Shown here: one piece after another, positions 34,248-42,823 of the stretch
Numbering within the stretch: the stretch's first letter is position 1
How the letters are laid out: the number at the start of each line of letters is the position of its first letter
DNA from: an uncultured Clostridia bacterium
GTDB lineage: Bacteria; Bacillota; Clostridia; Lutisporales; Lutisporaceae
Direction: 5' to 3'
Assembly: GCA_937930535.1 (NCBI GenBank)
Contig: CALGKJ010000080.1
Span: forward strand, 28,403-92,402
DNA: 64,000 bases
Notes under the pieces: generated by a model
The model's input: only the letters and a program-made list of their open reading frames with translations
Database searches by the model: none
Told to the model about the DNA's origin: nothing
Translations under genes and position numbers: made by a program

Positions 34248-34276
34248 AGGGGATGGATATTAAGTATCCTCCCCTT
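34248..34276 (+). other. Intercistronic hairpin between binding protein and permease
   Basis: AGGGGATGGATA pairs with TATCCTCCCCTT with one bulge and a short loop, then a moderately T-rich tail. The position is the same as the hairpin at 23346 in the first operon. It may act as a weak terminator or message stabiliser. Confidence 0.6.
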
Positions 34277-34308
34277 GTTTATTAATATGAAATAGGAGAG
34301 TAATAATA

Positions 34309-35247
34309 TTGAGTAAAGCAAAGTTAGAAAATTCAAGTCAAATTGGTCTAACTAACAGCAAAGGCTTAAGTAGTATATTTAATAAAAAAACAATACCATA
34401 CTTATTATTGCTGCCGGCATTTATATATTATGCGGTATTTTGGCTTGCACCTGTATTTGCCGGAGTGCTTGAGGTTTTTACTGATATGAATGGCAGCTTT
34501 ACCCTTACTGAAAACTTTAAGCTTATGCTTAAGTCGGATTTGTTTGATAAAGCGGTAATGAATACAGCACTATTTGCAGCAATTTCTGTAATTTTACAAT
34601 ATTTCATTGCTCTTTTGCTGGCTGTATTACTAAGCCGTAAGTTTAAGGGCTCCAAGCTTTTGATGTTCGTTGCCATGATACCTATGGCGATTACTCCTAC
34701 GGCGGTTGCAATACTATGGAAGACAGGCTTGATTAAGGATGGCTGGGTAAATTCAGTGCTGATGTTTCTTCGCATAATCAAGGAACCCATTGTATTTTTA
34801 AATGCGGAGGGTCTGGCGGCGGTATTTTTAATAGTATTAATAGATACATGGACTGTAACACCATCAGTTATGATTATATTATCAGCAGGCTTACAGGGAA
34901 TTCAGAGGGAGCTGAAGGAAGCGGCATATACCTTTGGTGCTAATAAATGGAGGATTTTTGTTGATATAACATTGCCCATATTAAAGCCTTCAATTATAAC
35001 CTCTATTATTTTGAGATTGATAGCTGCTATTCAGGTATGGGCTATAGCCGTAATGGTTTTAGGCTTTAGCAGGGTTCCTTTTTTGGTGGAAAGAATAGCC
35101 TTTTACGTTGATGCAGTGCCGGGTGTAGCTACAAGTGAAAAGCTTGCATTTACCTTCTCCTTTACCACCACAGTTATAGTATTTATAACCACCGTAATTT
35201 ACTTGAGGGCTACAAAGAAAAAAACCAAGCAGGGAGGGAATAGTTAA
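34309..35247 (+). CDS. Sugar ABC transporter permease (second operon, MalF-like)
   Basis: 312 residues with six predicted helices. The first is LLLPAFIYYAVFWLAPVFAGV, and the EAA loop is RELKEAAYTFGANKWRIFVDITLPIL. Starts at a TTG (34309) behind TAGGAGAG. Its stop overlaps the next permease start (TAATG), so the two channel halves are made in step. Confidence 0.93.
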   Translation: MSKAKLENSSQIGLTNSKGLSSIFNKKTIPYLLLLPAFIYYAVFWLAPVFAGVLEVFTDMNGSFTLTENFKLMLKSDLFDKAVMNTALFAAISVILQYFIALLLAVLLSRKFKGSKLLMFVAMIPMAITPTAVAILWKTGLIKDGWVNSVLMFLRIIKEPIVFLNAEGLAAVFLIVLIDTWTVTPSVMIILSAGLQGIQRELKEAAYTFGANKWRIFVDITLPILKPSIITSIILRLIAAIQVWAIAVMVLGFSRVPFLVERIAFYVDAVPGVATSEKLAFTFSFTTTVIVFITTVIYLRATKKKTKQGGNS

Positions 35248-36287
35248 TGGACAAGCTTAATATTATCCATAAAACAGTGATTAGTATTATCATCTCTACT
35301 ATGGTAATTAGTGTCGTAGTTCCGTTATTATTCTTTCTCAGCATTACTTTTTCCTCAGATGTTGAGATGACAAAATTCCCGAAAGCACTGATTCCTACCT
35401 TTGCTGTAACTGTAAAGGTAGCTCCCGCAGAAGATGGAGAATATGAGATTTTTCATAACAGAGGTGAGGGCTACCGCTCAATAATAACAACTAAAAACCC
35501 TACTAAGCTGGAAAACCATTTTAGAAGGCAGTACTCTGTAACAATATCGGGAGAAAAGCTGCTTGAGGATTTTAGTAAAACCAGAGTAAATGGCTCTATG
35601 GAGTTTAAATATAGAAAGGATATTTTTTATAACTTCAAGCAATTCTTTGCCATAGTCAATAACTCAATACCTGCACTGAAAAACAGTGTTTTAGTTGCTT
35701 TATATACAATACTTATCTCCCTAAGCATAGGAAGCCTTGCAGGATATGCAATGGCAAGGTACACCTTTAAATTTAAGGAGGTAATAAATGTAACTTTGCT
35801 GATTGTCAGAATGTTCCCTGTGGTTGGAATAAGTATCCCTATGGCTGTTTTATTGATTAAGTTTGGTTTATTTGATACACTCTTGGGACTTGCCTTGTTA
35901 TATTCAGTACCCAATATTGCACTTACGGCATGGATTACATCAAGTATATTTATAGGAATTAATCCTGAGTTGGAGGAAGCCTCCTTTGTTTTTGGCGCAA
36001 ACAGCTTTCAGACTTTTATGCGTATTACCCTTCCTCTTGCCTTTCCAGCACTTGCAGCCAGCTCTATGTATGCCTTTCTGACTGCGTGGAATGATACGAT
36101 ATCAGCTTTGATACTTACAAACCAAAATCAGACCCTTGCACTGGTAGTTTATAAAGCAATCGGAACCACCTCCAGCGGTATACAATATGCAGCCGCAGGC
36201 AGTATAATATTAATTTTACCTGCCTTGGTATTTACTTTTATAGTAAGAAAATACGTAAACCAAATGTGGGGCGGAGTAGAATTATAG
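35247..36287 (+). CDS. Sugar ABC transporter permease (second operon, MalG-like, large loop)
   Basis: 346 residues, about 50 more than the usual MalG type. The extra length is an external loop of about 100 residues between helices 1 and 2 (roughly residues 38-140), which contains charged beta-like sequence (EDGEYEIFHNRGEG). The core is standard: SIGSLAGYAMARYTF, then the EAA loop ELEEASFVFGANSFQTFMRITLP. The enlarged loop may contact the binding protein, as the large MalF P2 loop does. Starts by one-base overlap with the upstream permease. Confidence 0.92.
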   Translation: MDKLNIIHKTVISIIISTMVISVVVPLLFFLSITFSSDVEMTKFPKALIPTFAVTVKVAPAEDGEYEIFHNRGEGYRSIITTKNPTKLENHFRRQYSVTISGEKLLEDFSKTRVNGSMEFKYRKDIFYNFKQFFAIVNNSIPALKNSVLVALYTILISLSIGSLAGYAMARYTFKFKEVINVTLLIVRMFPVVGISIPMAVLLIKFGLFDTLLGLALLYSVPNIALTAWITSSIFIGINPELEEASFVFGANSFQTFMRITLPLAFPALAASSMYAFLTAWNDTISALILTNQNQTLALVVYKAIGTTSSGIQYAAAGSIILILPALVFTFIVRKYVNQMWGGVEL

Positions 36288-36299
36288 GAGGTATTAATA

Positions 36300-37403
36300 A
36301 TGAGCTATTTAGTATTAAAAGATTTACAAAAATCATATACAAAAGGTGGCAGCCTAGTTGTAAATAAAATGAATCTGTCAATAAATAAAGGTGAATTTAT
36401 TGTTTTTTTAGGACCCTCAGGGTGCGGAAAAACAACAACAATAAGAATGATATCCGGTCTTGAGGAGGTCAGCGGCGGAGACATATTAATCGAAGACAAA
36501 AGCATACTAAATAAGAAGCCCAAGGACAGAGGGGTCTCCATGATATTTCAAAGCTATGCCATATGGCCCCATATGACTGTTTTTGAAAATATAGCATATC
36601 CCCTAAAGCTTCAAAAGCTTCCTAAAAATGAAATAGCAGATAGGGTAAAGGCGGCGGCGGAAGCGGCAGATATTACAGCACTGCTTGACAGACATCCAGC
36701 TCAGATGTCAGGAGGACAAAGGCAGAGAGTTGCTGTTGCTCGTGCCATTGTTGTAAAGCCAAAGATATTTTTAATGGATGAACCCCTTTCAAACCTTGAT
36801 GCCAAGCTGAGGGTAACCATGAGAACAGAGCTTAAAAACATACATAATAAAGAAAATGCTACTTCCATATTTGTAACCCATGACCAGTCCGAAGCTATGA
36901 GTCTGGCAGATAGAATAATAGTAATGAATAAAGGCGTAATAGAGCAGATAGGTACTCCAATGGAGGTATACCATGACAGTGAAACCAGATTTGTTGCTTC
37001 TTTTATCGGGACTCCCCCAACAAATTTTTTTGAGGTTAATATAGAAGAGATAAACAATGAACTGTTTGCAGTATCATGCAGCTTTAAATATAAAATAAAA
37101 TCAGATCTAAAAGAAGCCCTAAAGCCATATTTGAATAAAGCTGTAGACATGGGAATCAGACCTGAGTTTATAGATATTTTTAAAGAGGATAATCAAGAGG
37201 GTGAGTTTTTGTGTGATACAAACATAAACTTTGTTGAACCTCAAGGAACTCATTCGATTTTGATTGTAAGCATAGGCGGTCAGGAAGTAAAAATAATGAC
37301 AACCAAATATATGGATATCCGAACAGGCACTAAGCTATCACTGCATGTAAGAGATGGAAAAGCAATGTTTTTTGATAAGGGAACAACCCATAGAATAAGG
37401 TAA
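36300..37403 (+). CDS. Sugar ABC transporter ATPase (MalK/UgpC/MsmK-like)
   Basis: 367 residues: ATPase domain with Walker A GPSGCGKTT, Q loop, signature MSGGQRQRVAVARA, Walker B IFLMDEP, D loop SNLDAKLR and switch His in VTHDQSEA. A C-terminal OB/TOBE regulatory region begins near residue 240 (FIGTPPTNFFEV). It energises the permeases at 34309 and 35247. Since the first sugar operon has no ATPase, and MsmK-type ATPases in Gram-positives are often shared, it may serve that one too (inference). It lies 12 bp after the permease. Confidence 0.95.
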   Translation: MSYLVLKDLQKSYTKGGSLVVNKMNLSINKGEFIVFLGPSGCGKTTTIRMISGLEEVSGGDILIEDKSILNKKPKDRGVSMIFQSYAIWPHMTVFENIAYPLKLQKLPKNEIADRVKAAAEAADITALLDRHPAQMSGGQRQRVAVARAIVVKPKIFLMDEPLSNLDAKLRVTMRTELKNIHNKENATSIFVTHDQSEAMSLADRIIVMNKGVIEQIGTPMEVYHDSETRFVASFIGTPPTNFFEVNIEEINNELFAVSCSFKYKIKSDLKEALKPYLNKAVDMGIRPEFIDIFKEDNQEGEFLCDTNINFVEPQGTHSILIVSIGGQEVKIMTTKYMDIRTGTKLSLHVRDGKAMFFDKGTTHRIR

Positions 37404-37431
37404 CACAGGGGTTTTTAGAAGGAGGTTTATT

Positions 37432-39069
37432 ATGTCAGAGCCTATTGATGTACTTCACGGTCTTCCTAGAGGCATGTATTTTGATAAAAAGAAATATGAA
37501 AAGTCAACTGCCAGATCCTTTGAAGAGGTAAAGGAAAAGCTGCCAAAGCCCGTTTTAAGCAGAAACAGAGAATTTATAGATTGCTACTGGTATGCAGTAA
37601 GGCTGGCATATAAAAATATACATAAGCCCAGTGAGGAAAGCGGTTTTGTCAGCGACTTTGTGGATGCCGCCTTTAATGAGGATATATTTTTATGGGATAC
37701 AGCTTTTATAACCATGTTTTGCAATTTATTTCATGAGTATATACCGGGTATATGCTCCTTGGATAACTTTTACTGCAAGCAGTTGGAGGATGGCGAAATA
37801 CCCAGAGAGCTTGTAAGAGATACGGGCAAGGATTTTTACAAGTGGGTAAATACTTATAATAAGCCCCTTTACTCCTATTTTCACAATAACTATGGACATA
37901 GAAAGCTAACGGGCATTAATAATATACCCTATGAAGATATGTATAAGCCTGATTTGGGCAGGGTTGTAGCCCAAAATCCCTATTTGACCCTGGATAATCT
38001 GAATCACCCTGTATTGGCTTGGGCTGAGCTTGTAAGCTACTGTCATACCGGGGACATAGAAAGGCTGAGGCTTGTAATGGAGCCTTTGTATCACTATTAT
38101 AAGGCATTATGGTACCATATAAGACATTCAAACAAATTATATGTTACAGACTGGGCAAGCATGGACAATTCACCCAGAAACAAGTATTTGGGTTGTGCTG
38201 TAGACACTAGCTGCGAAATGGTGCTTTTTGCAAACTCACTTATTACCATAATGGAGGAGCTATTAAGGCATCAGATTATTGATGAGGCTTTATTTAAAGA
38301 AAGAAGCGAGTTTTTGAAAACTACCTCGGAGCTGACACGAAAGGCTGTAAATGATTTAATGTGGGACGAGGACAAGGGCTTTTACTTTGACTTAATGGAT
38401 AATGGTGAAAAGGCTCCAGTGAAGACTATAGCCGCATTTTGGGCGTTAATCTCAGGTGTAGCTGATAAAAAACAGGCAGAAAGACTGGTTGGCTGGCTTC
38501 AAGATAAAGATACCTTTAACAGGATTCACAGGGTTCCAGTTTGTGCCGCAGATGAAGAAGGGTATGATGAGCAGGGCGGCTACTGGAGAGGATCGGTCTG
38601 GGCTCCCACTAATACAATGGTCATATATGGGCTTTTAAGCTATGGCTATGATGCTTTGGCAAAAGAAATAGCATTAAATCACTTGGACAATGTGGTCAAG
38701 GTTTTTGAAAATACCAAAAGCATATGGGAGAACTATCCAGCAGACTATGTTACCTCCGGCAATGCAGATAAAAAGGACTTCGTAGGTTGGTCAGGGATAG
38801 CTCCCATACTATACCTTATTGAATTCAAGATAGGCTTAAAGGCAGATGCCATAAACCAAGAAGTAATATGGACTATTAATAGCGAAGAAGAGCTAATTGG
38901 CTGTGAAAACTATTACTTCTTCGGAAAGGCGGCTGATTTTTATGCAAGTTATAAAAATGGAGCAATGAGCTTGAGGATAGTAACAAAGGATACCTTTAAA
39001 CTTAGGGTTAGGTATTTGGATAGGATGAGTAGTTATTTGATTTGTGGGGATACTTTGTTGGAACTGTGA
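37432..39069 (+). CDS. Alpha/alpha-barrel glycosidase, GH63/MGH1-like
   Basis: 545 residues, no signal peptide. The sequence has marks of the (alpha/alpha)6 GH63/MGH1-like group: NEDIFLWDTAFITMFC (region with the catalytic Asp), MDNSPRN, SCEMVLFAN, GGYWRGSVWAPTNTMV and VGWSGIAPILYLIEF near the end. Enzymes of this group cleave alpha-glucosides or alpha-mannosides such as glucosylglycerate, mannosylglycerate or disaccharides; which applies here is unknown. A GAAGGAGG ribosome site precedes the ATG. As the last gene of the second sugar operon, it probably acts on the imported compound. Confidence 0.82.
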   Translation: MSEPIDVLHGLPRGMYFDKKKYEKSTARSFEEVKEKLPKPVLSRNREFIDCYWYAVRLAYKNIHKPSEESGFVSDFVDAAFNEDIFLWDTAFITMFCNLFHEYIPGICSLDNFYCKQLEDGEIPRELVRDTGKDFYKWVNTYNKPLYSYFHNNYGHRKLTGINNIPYEDMYKPDLGRVVAQNPYLTLDNLNHPVLAWAELVSYCHTGDIERLRLVMEPLYHYYKALWYHIRHSNKLYVTDWASMDNSPRNKYLGCAVDTSCEMVLFANSLITIMEELLRHQIIDEALFKERSEFLKTTSELTRKAVNDLMWDEDKGFYFDLMDNGEKAPVKTIAAFWALISGVADKKQAERLVGWLQDKDTFNRIHRVPVCAADEEGYDEQGGYWRGSVWAPTNTMVIYGLLSYGYDALAKEIALNHLDNVVKVFENTKSIWENYPADYVTSGNADKKDFVGWSGIAPILYLIEFKIGLKADAINQEVIWTINSEEELIGCENYYFFGKAADFYASYKNGAMSLRIVTKDTFKLRVRYLDRMSSYLICGDTLLEL

Positions 39070-39085
39070 TGTTGGGTGGCTGGGC

Positions 39086-39331
39086 TTTATATTTCAAACG
39101 AATGAAACAACAACTACCACGGAAGCTAAAATTAAAAATCATCAGATTCAGCTTTTAATACAGTACTGTAAGGAAGCAAGAACCAGTCAAGAAATAATGG
39201 AATATTTGCAGCTAAAAAATAAAGAGTATTTTAGGAAAGAGATTTTAAAACCGCTTATCCAAAGTAATATAATAATGCCAACCATACCCGACAAACCCAG
39301 AAGTCCAAAACAAAAATATTATAGTAAATAG
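39086..39331 (+). pseudogene. C-terminal fragment of a RecG-like/AlbA-type regulator
   Basis: About 80 residues correspond to the last part of the 'ATP-dependent DNA helicase RecG-like' or Fic-type regulators: a Thr-rich linker (NETTTTTEAK) and a small winged-helix ending RTSQEIMEYLQLKN, PLIQSNIIMPTIPDKPRSPKQKY. The several hundred residues that normally precede are absent, and the region runs into the glycosidase stop at once. There is no convincing ribosome site. I read it as a remnant left by deletion. Confidence 0.65.
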
Positions 39332-39366
39332 CACAAGTAACCAAATATAAGAATATATATACATGT

Positions 39367-39403
39367 AAAGCATCTTCTGTTAATATAAAACAGGAGATGC
39401 TTT
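39367..39403 (+). terminator. Intrinsic terminator after the second sugar operon
   Basis: AAAGCATCTTCTGTT pairs with AACAGGAGATGCTTT (one mismatch), with a 7-nt loop and a T-rich tail. Confidence 0.85.
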
Positions 39404-39589
39404 ATTATAAGCAGATTTTGAGTGCAGAATATAAGTGTGGATATATCACGTAATCGCAAAAGTATATAATAAAGAATATATATTTAGAGATAATATAGAT
39501 AAGGAAACAAAGAAGGGTATAGAATTCAATCTTTGTGGTTATACGCTTATGGACAACCAGTACCACTTTATAAAGGAAGAGATGGATTG

Positions 39590-41038
39590 ATGATAAAATC
39601 AGATTTTAACGATTATAAATTAAGCAGTGAGTTATTAAAGTCAATTAGTATGCTGAATTTTGAAAGCCCTACAAGGGTTCAGGAAAAGGTTATACCTGCT
39701 GTATTAGAGCAAAAGGATATTATAGTAAAGTCCCAAACTGGAAGCGGAAAGACCGCAGCATTTGCAATTCCTATTTGTGAATTAGCAGACTGGGATGAAA
39801 ACAAGCCGCAAGCATTGGTGATTGTACCAACAAGAGAGCTTGCTATTCAAGTCAGAGAAGACATTTTTAATATAGGCAGGTTTAAAAGGATTAAAGTATC
39901 TGCAATTTATGGGAAGTCTCCTTTTTATATTCAAGAGAAGGAGCTTAAGCAAAAAACCCATGTAGTGGTTGGTACACCGGGGCGTATCATAGATCATATA
40001 GAAAGAGGAACCTTTGATATAGCTAAAATAAAGTACCTTATAATAGATGAAGCTGACGAAATGCTTAATATGGGGTTTATAGAGCAGATAGAAGCAATAA
40101 TAAGCAGCTTGCCAGAAGAACGTGTGACGATGCTGTTGTCGGCAACGATGCCTAGAGATATAGAGCTTTTATGCAGTAAATATATGAAAGAGCCTTTACA
40201 TGTTGAAATAGAAGAACAAAATACAGCCACAGACAGAATATCTCAAGAAATATATACAGTAGATCAAAGAGATAAGATAAAGCTCTTAAGAGATATTACC
40301 ATAGTGGAAAACCCAGATAGCTGTATAATATTTTGCAACACACAGCAAAAGGTAAATGAGGTTTATAACGAGCTGGCAAAGCTGAATTATACTTGTAAAA
40401 AGATTCATGGCGGTATGGAGCAAAGGGATAGGTTAAGAGTAATGAATGATTTTAAGCTAGGTTATTTCAGGTATCTTGTAGCTACAGATGTTGCAGCTAG
40501 AGGAATAGACATAGACAATATTTCTCTAGTAATCAATTATGATATACCACAAGACGCAGAAAGCTATGTTCACAGAATAGGAAGAACTGGACGTGCAAGC
40601 AAGGAAGGCAGAGCGATTACCTTTGTAACACAAAGTGAAAGCAAGCTTTTAAAGGACATACATAGATATATTGGAAAAGAAATTCCTTTAAGAGAAAGAC
40701 CAGAAAAACAAGCTGTGAATAATTCTAAACAGGAATTTGCTGAAAAAATAAATACTGCACCAGAGATTAAAGAAGCAAAAGGCGCACAGCTAGGTAAGGA
40801 AATTATGAAGCTGCATATCAATGCAGGTAAGAAAACAAAGATGAGACCAGTAGACATTGTAGGTACTCTATGTAATATTAAAGGTATGACAAAGGCAGAT
40901 ATAGGAATTATAAATATTGCCGATGTATCTACCTTTGTAGAAATATTAAATAATAAAGGCGAGTTAGTTTATAATGAGCTGCAAAAAACACCCATCAAGG
41001 GAAGGCTTCGCATAGTAAGTAAAGATATATTTCAGTAG
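39590..41038 (+). CDS. DEAD-box RNA helicase, DbpA type
   Basis: 483 residues, ATP-dependent RNA helicase with probable ribosome assembly role. The motifs are in order: Q motif (FESPTRVQEKVIP), I QTGSGKT, Ia PTRELA, Ib TPGR, II DEAD, III SAT, IV IIFCNT, V ATDVAARGIDI and VI HRIGRTGR. The C-terminal 75 residues match the DbpA RNA-binding domain (VDIVGTLCNIKGMTKADIG, then FVEIL), which in DbpA recognises 23S rRNA hairpin 92. I use the ATG at 39590, behind AAAGGAAGAG. An upstream in-frame TTG (39533) gives an unlikely extension. Confidence 0.92.
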   Translation: MIKSDFNDYKLSSELLKSISMLNFESPTRVQEKVIPAVLEQKDIIVKSQTGSGKTAAFAIPICELADWDENKPQALVIVPTRELAIQVREDIFNIGRFKRIKVSAIYGKSPFYIQEKELKQKTHVVVGTPGRIIDHIERGTFDIAKIKYLIIDEADEMLNMGFIEQIEAIISSLPEERVTMLLSATMPRDIELLCSKYMKEPLHVEIEEQNTATDRISQEIYTVDQRDKIKLLRDITIVENPDSCIIFCNTQQKVNEVYNELAKLNYTCKKIHGGMEQRDRLRVMNDFKLGYFRYLVATDVAARGIDIDNISLVINYDIPQDAESYVHRIGRTGRASKEGRAITFVTQSESKLLKDIHRYIGKEIPLRERPEKQAVNNSKQEFAEKINTAPEIKEAKGAQLGKEIMKLHINAGKKTKMRPVDIVGTLCNIKGMTKADIGIINIADVSTFVEILNNKGELVYNELQKTPIKGRLRIVSKDIFQ

Positions 41039-41118
41039 AGTATATTTTTAAGGACAACTAAGTATCTATAAATGAGATTAGAAGAAAAACACTATAAAAA
41101 TTTATAAGAAGGTATAAT

Positions 41119-41961
41119 ATGATAGAATTAGGAAAAATACAAAAATTAGAAGTAATTAGAAAAACAGAGGTTGGTGTTTACCTGAACTCAAAAGACAATA
41201 AGGATAAGCATGATGTTTTGCTGCCCAAAAAGCAAGTACCCCAGGAAGTGGAAATAGGTGATGAAATAGAGGTATTTGTTTATAAGGATTCCAAGGACAG
41301 AATGATATCCAGTGTTAAAAAGCCAAAGCTGACGGTAGGTGAGATAGCGGCTTTAAAGGTTGCAGAAGTTACGAAGATAGGTGCTTTTTTGGACTGGGGT
41401 TTGGAAAAGGATTTATTTCTACCATTTAGAGAGCAGTTGGGTGTAGTTGTAAAAGGAGGCACATATCTGGTAGGGCTTTATGTAGATAAGAGTAATAGAT
41501 TATGTGCAACCATGAAAACAAATAAGTTGTTGGGTACTGAGATGCCCCCATATAAGCAAAATGACAGGGTTCAGGGAACTATTCATAGAATTAGTAAGGA
41601 ACTGGGAGTTTTTGTAGTTTTGGATAATAAATATATAGGACTGATACCTAACAAAGAGCTATATGGCAAGTATAATGAAGGTGACAGCATAGAGGTTAGA
41701 ATCAAAAGGATAAATGAGGACGGAAAGCTGGAGTTAAGCTTGAGAAATGAAGCTTACAATGAGATAGAAGGGGATGCGCAAAAAATATTGGAGAAATTAA
41801 AATTAAAGGGCGGAGTACTTCTAATTAATGACAGCAGCTCTCCTGACCGTATTAAGGCTGAACTAAGCATGAGTAAGGCAGCTTTTAAAAGAGCTGTTGG
41901 ACGGCTTTTGAAAGAGGGTGCAATCAGAATTACAGATAAGGGTATTGAGATGATGTGGTAA
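41119..41961 (+). CDS. cvfB: S1 RNA-binding protein, CvfB/YitL family
   Basis: 280 residues with the CvfB layout: N-terminal S1-like barrels (GVYLNSKDNKDKHDVLLPKKQVP, then KIGAFLDWGLEKDLFLPF), a third S1 domain (VQGTIHRISKELGVFVVLDNKYIG) and a C-terminal winged helix (LSMSKAAFKRAVGRLLKEGAI). In staphylococci CvfB is an RNA-binding regulator of virulence genes; in other Bacillota its role is less clear. The ATG is at 41119 behind AGAAGG. It follows the helicase by 80 bp and could be in the same transcript, linking two RNA-binding functions. Confidence 0.9.
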   Translation: MIELGKIQKLEVIRKTEVGVYLNSKDNKDKHDVLLPKKQVPQEVEIGDEIEVFVYKDSKDRMISSVKKPKLTVGEIAALKVAEVTKIGAFLDWGLEKDLFLPFREQLGVVVKGGTYLVGLYVDKSNRLCATMKTNKLLGTEMPPYKQNDRVQGTIHRISKELGVFVVLDNKYIGLIPNKELYGKYNEGDSIEVRIKRINEDGKLELSLRNEAYNEIEGDAQKILEKLKLKGGVLLINDSSSPDRIKAELSMSKAAFKRAVGRLLKEGAIRITDKGIEMMW

Positions 41962-42022
41962 GCTTGAAAAATTAGTCATAATGGTTGATATGAATATATA
42001 TAACGGCTTGGAGGTGTTTAAT

Positions 42023-42181
42023 ATGAGCAGAATAAGGAAACCCATATCAAAGAATGCAAATAGTAAATTTGTAACAAGAAACAATAAGCAAGAGATATTT
42101 TCCAAATTTACAAAAACTACAAAACCAAAAGCAGAATCTACAGATGATAGTAAATCTGAGACAGATAAACCCAGCTCATAA
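42023..42181 (+). CDS. Small basic hypothetical protein
   Basis: 52 residues, very basic at its start (MSRIRKPISKNANSKF) and rich in Ser, Thr, Lys and Asp at its end, with no hydrophobic segment. The ATG at 42023 follows an excellent GGAGGTG site 6 nt away, and the gene is closed by a strong terminator. This supports real expression, though I recognise no family. It may be an RNA- or ribosome-associated peptide, judged by charge and its place behind two RNA-binding genes (inference). Confidence 0.6.
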   Translation: MSRIRKPISKNANSKFVTRNNKQEIFSKFTKTTKPKAESTDDSKSETDKPSS

Positions 42182-42211
42182 GCTGGTAATATCATAATTC
42201 TTGCGTATGAG

Positions 42212-42254
42212 TCCCTCCAGAATGTAAAATAATCTATTCTGGAGGGATTTTTTT
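42212..42254 (+). terminator. Intrinsic terminator after the small gene
   Basis: Perfect 12-bp stem (TCCCTCCAGAAT / ATTCTGGAGGGA), 12-nt loop and a run of seven T. Confidence 0.95.
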
Positions 42255-42641
42255 ATATTATAGAACACAAAATTTGCTAGAACATCAACATATCAATTTA
42301 CACACCATTAGCCTTTATCCTTATACCCTCCAAGCTTCCATATAACACATCAATCTTATATTCATACTTATTTGCATTTGCATTTGCTTATATCCTCTAC
42401 AGCCTGAATATAATACTCACCGTTTCACATCACCTAGGGCTTTTGCAATTTATGCTGCTTGAAGCGGTTGATGAAGCAAACTTATCTATATGACGTTTTA
42501 TTGTACTATAAAAAGCATATAGTAATTATATAATACAATAAATTGTCTTTGCTGAGTTAGCAAAATTGAATTATTGTATGCAATAGAAAGACAGCTTCTA
42601 TGTTTGAAGGTGGAGTGTATGAATATTCTTACAATTTTAAA
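42255..42641. other. Intergenic stretch without a clear gene
   Basis: No supported gene. On the minus strand a short open stretch ending at 42298 (KYEYKIDVLYGSLEGIRIKA followed by a few residues and a stop) looks protein-like. It is preceded by three tandem copies of a six-base unit (about 42373-42387) and a frame change, so it could be the last trace of a decayed gene. No RNA motif was recognised. Confidence 0.3.
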
Positions 42642-42670
42642 TTGACATATTATAAGCCTTGTGGTATTTT
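42642..42670 (+). promoter_or_regulatory. Promoter of the threonine operon
   Basis: Perfect -35 TTGACA (42642-42647), a 17-bp spacer and -10 TATTTT (42665-42670) preceded by the extended -10 TG. It leaves a leader of about 145 nt before thrC. A small AAGGC / GCCTT hairpin is present in the leader, but no T-box or peptide attenuator was recognised. Confidence 0.65.
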
Positions 42671-42823
42671 GAAATTACGTGAAAATTGTATATTTATAAA
42701 AGGCAAGCCGAGTAGATGAAGCCTTGAATGTAAAGTATAAATTTGTGAGCAGTTTGCAACAATAATTGCCGTAAAGCGTTTGTATATAAAATCAGAAAAA
42801 TGATAGGAATGGAGAATGTAGTT

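Noticed and set aside
42298..42420. Minus-strand gene remnant (KYEYKIDVLYGSLEG and following)
   Set aside because: Only about 30 codons, no start, a frame break at a tandem hexamer repeat and no recognised family; too weak to list as a gene.
42671..42823. T-box or leader-peptide attenuator before thrC
   Set aside because: I found no T-box core sequence, specifier hairpin, Thr-rich peptide or terminator/antiterminator pair in the leader.
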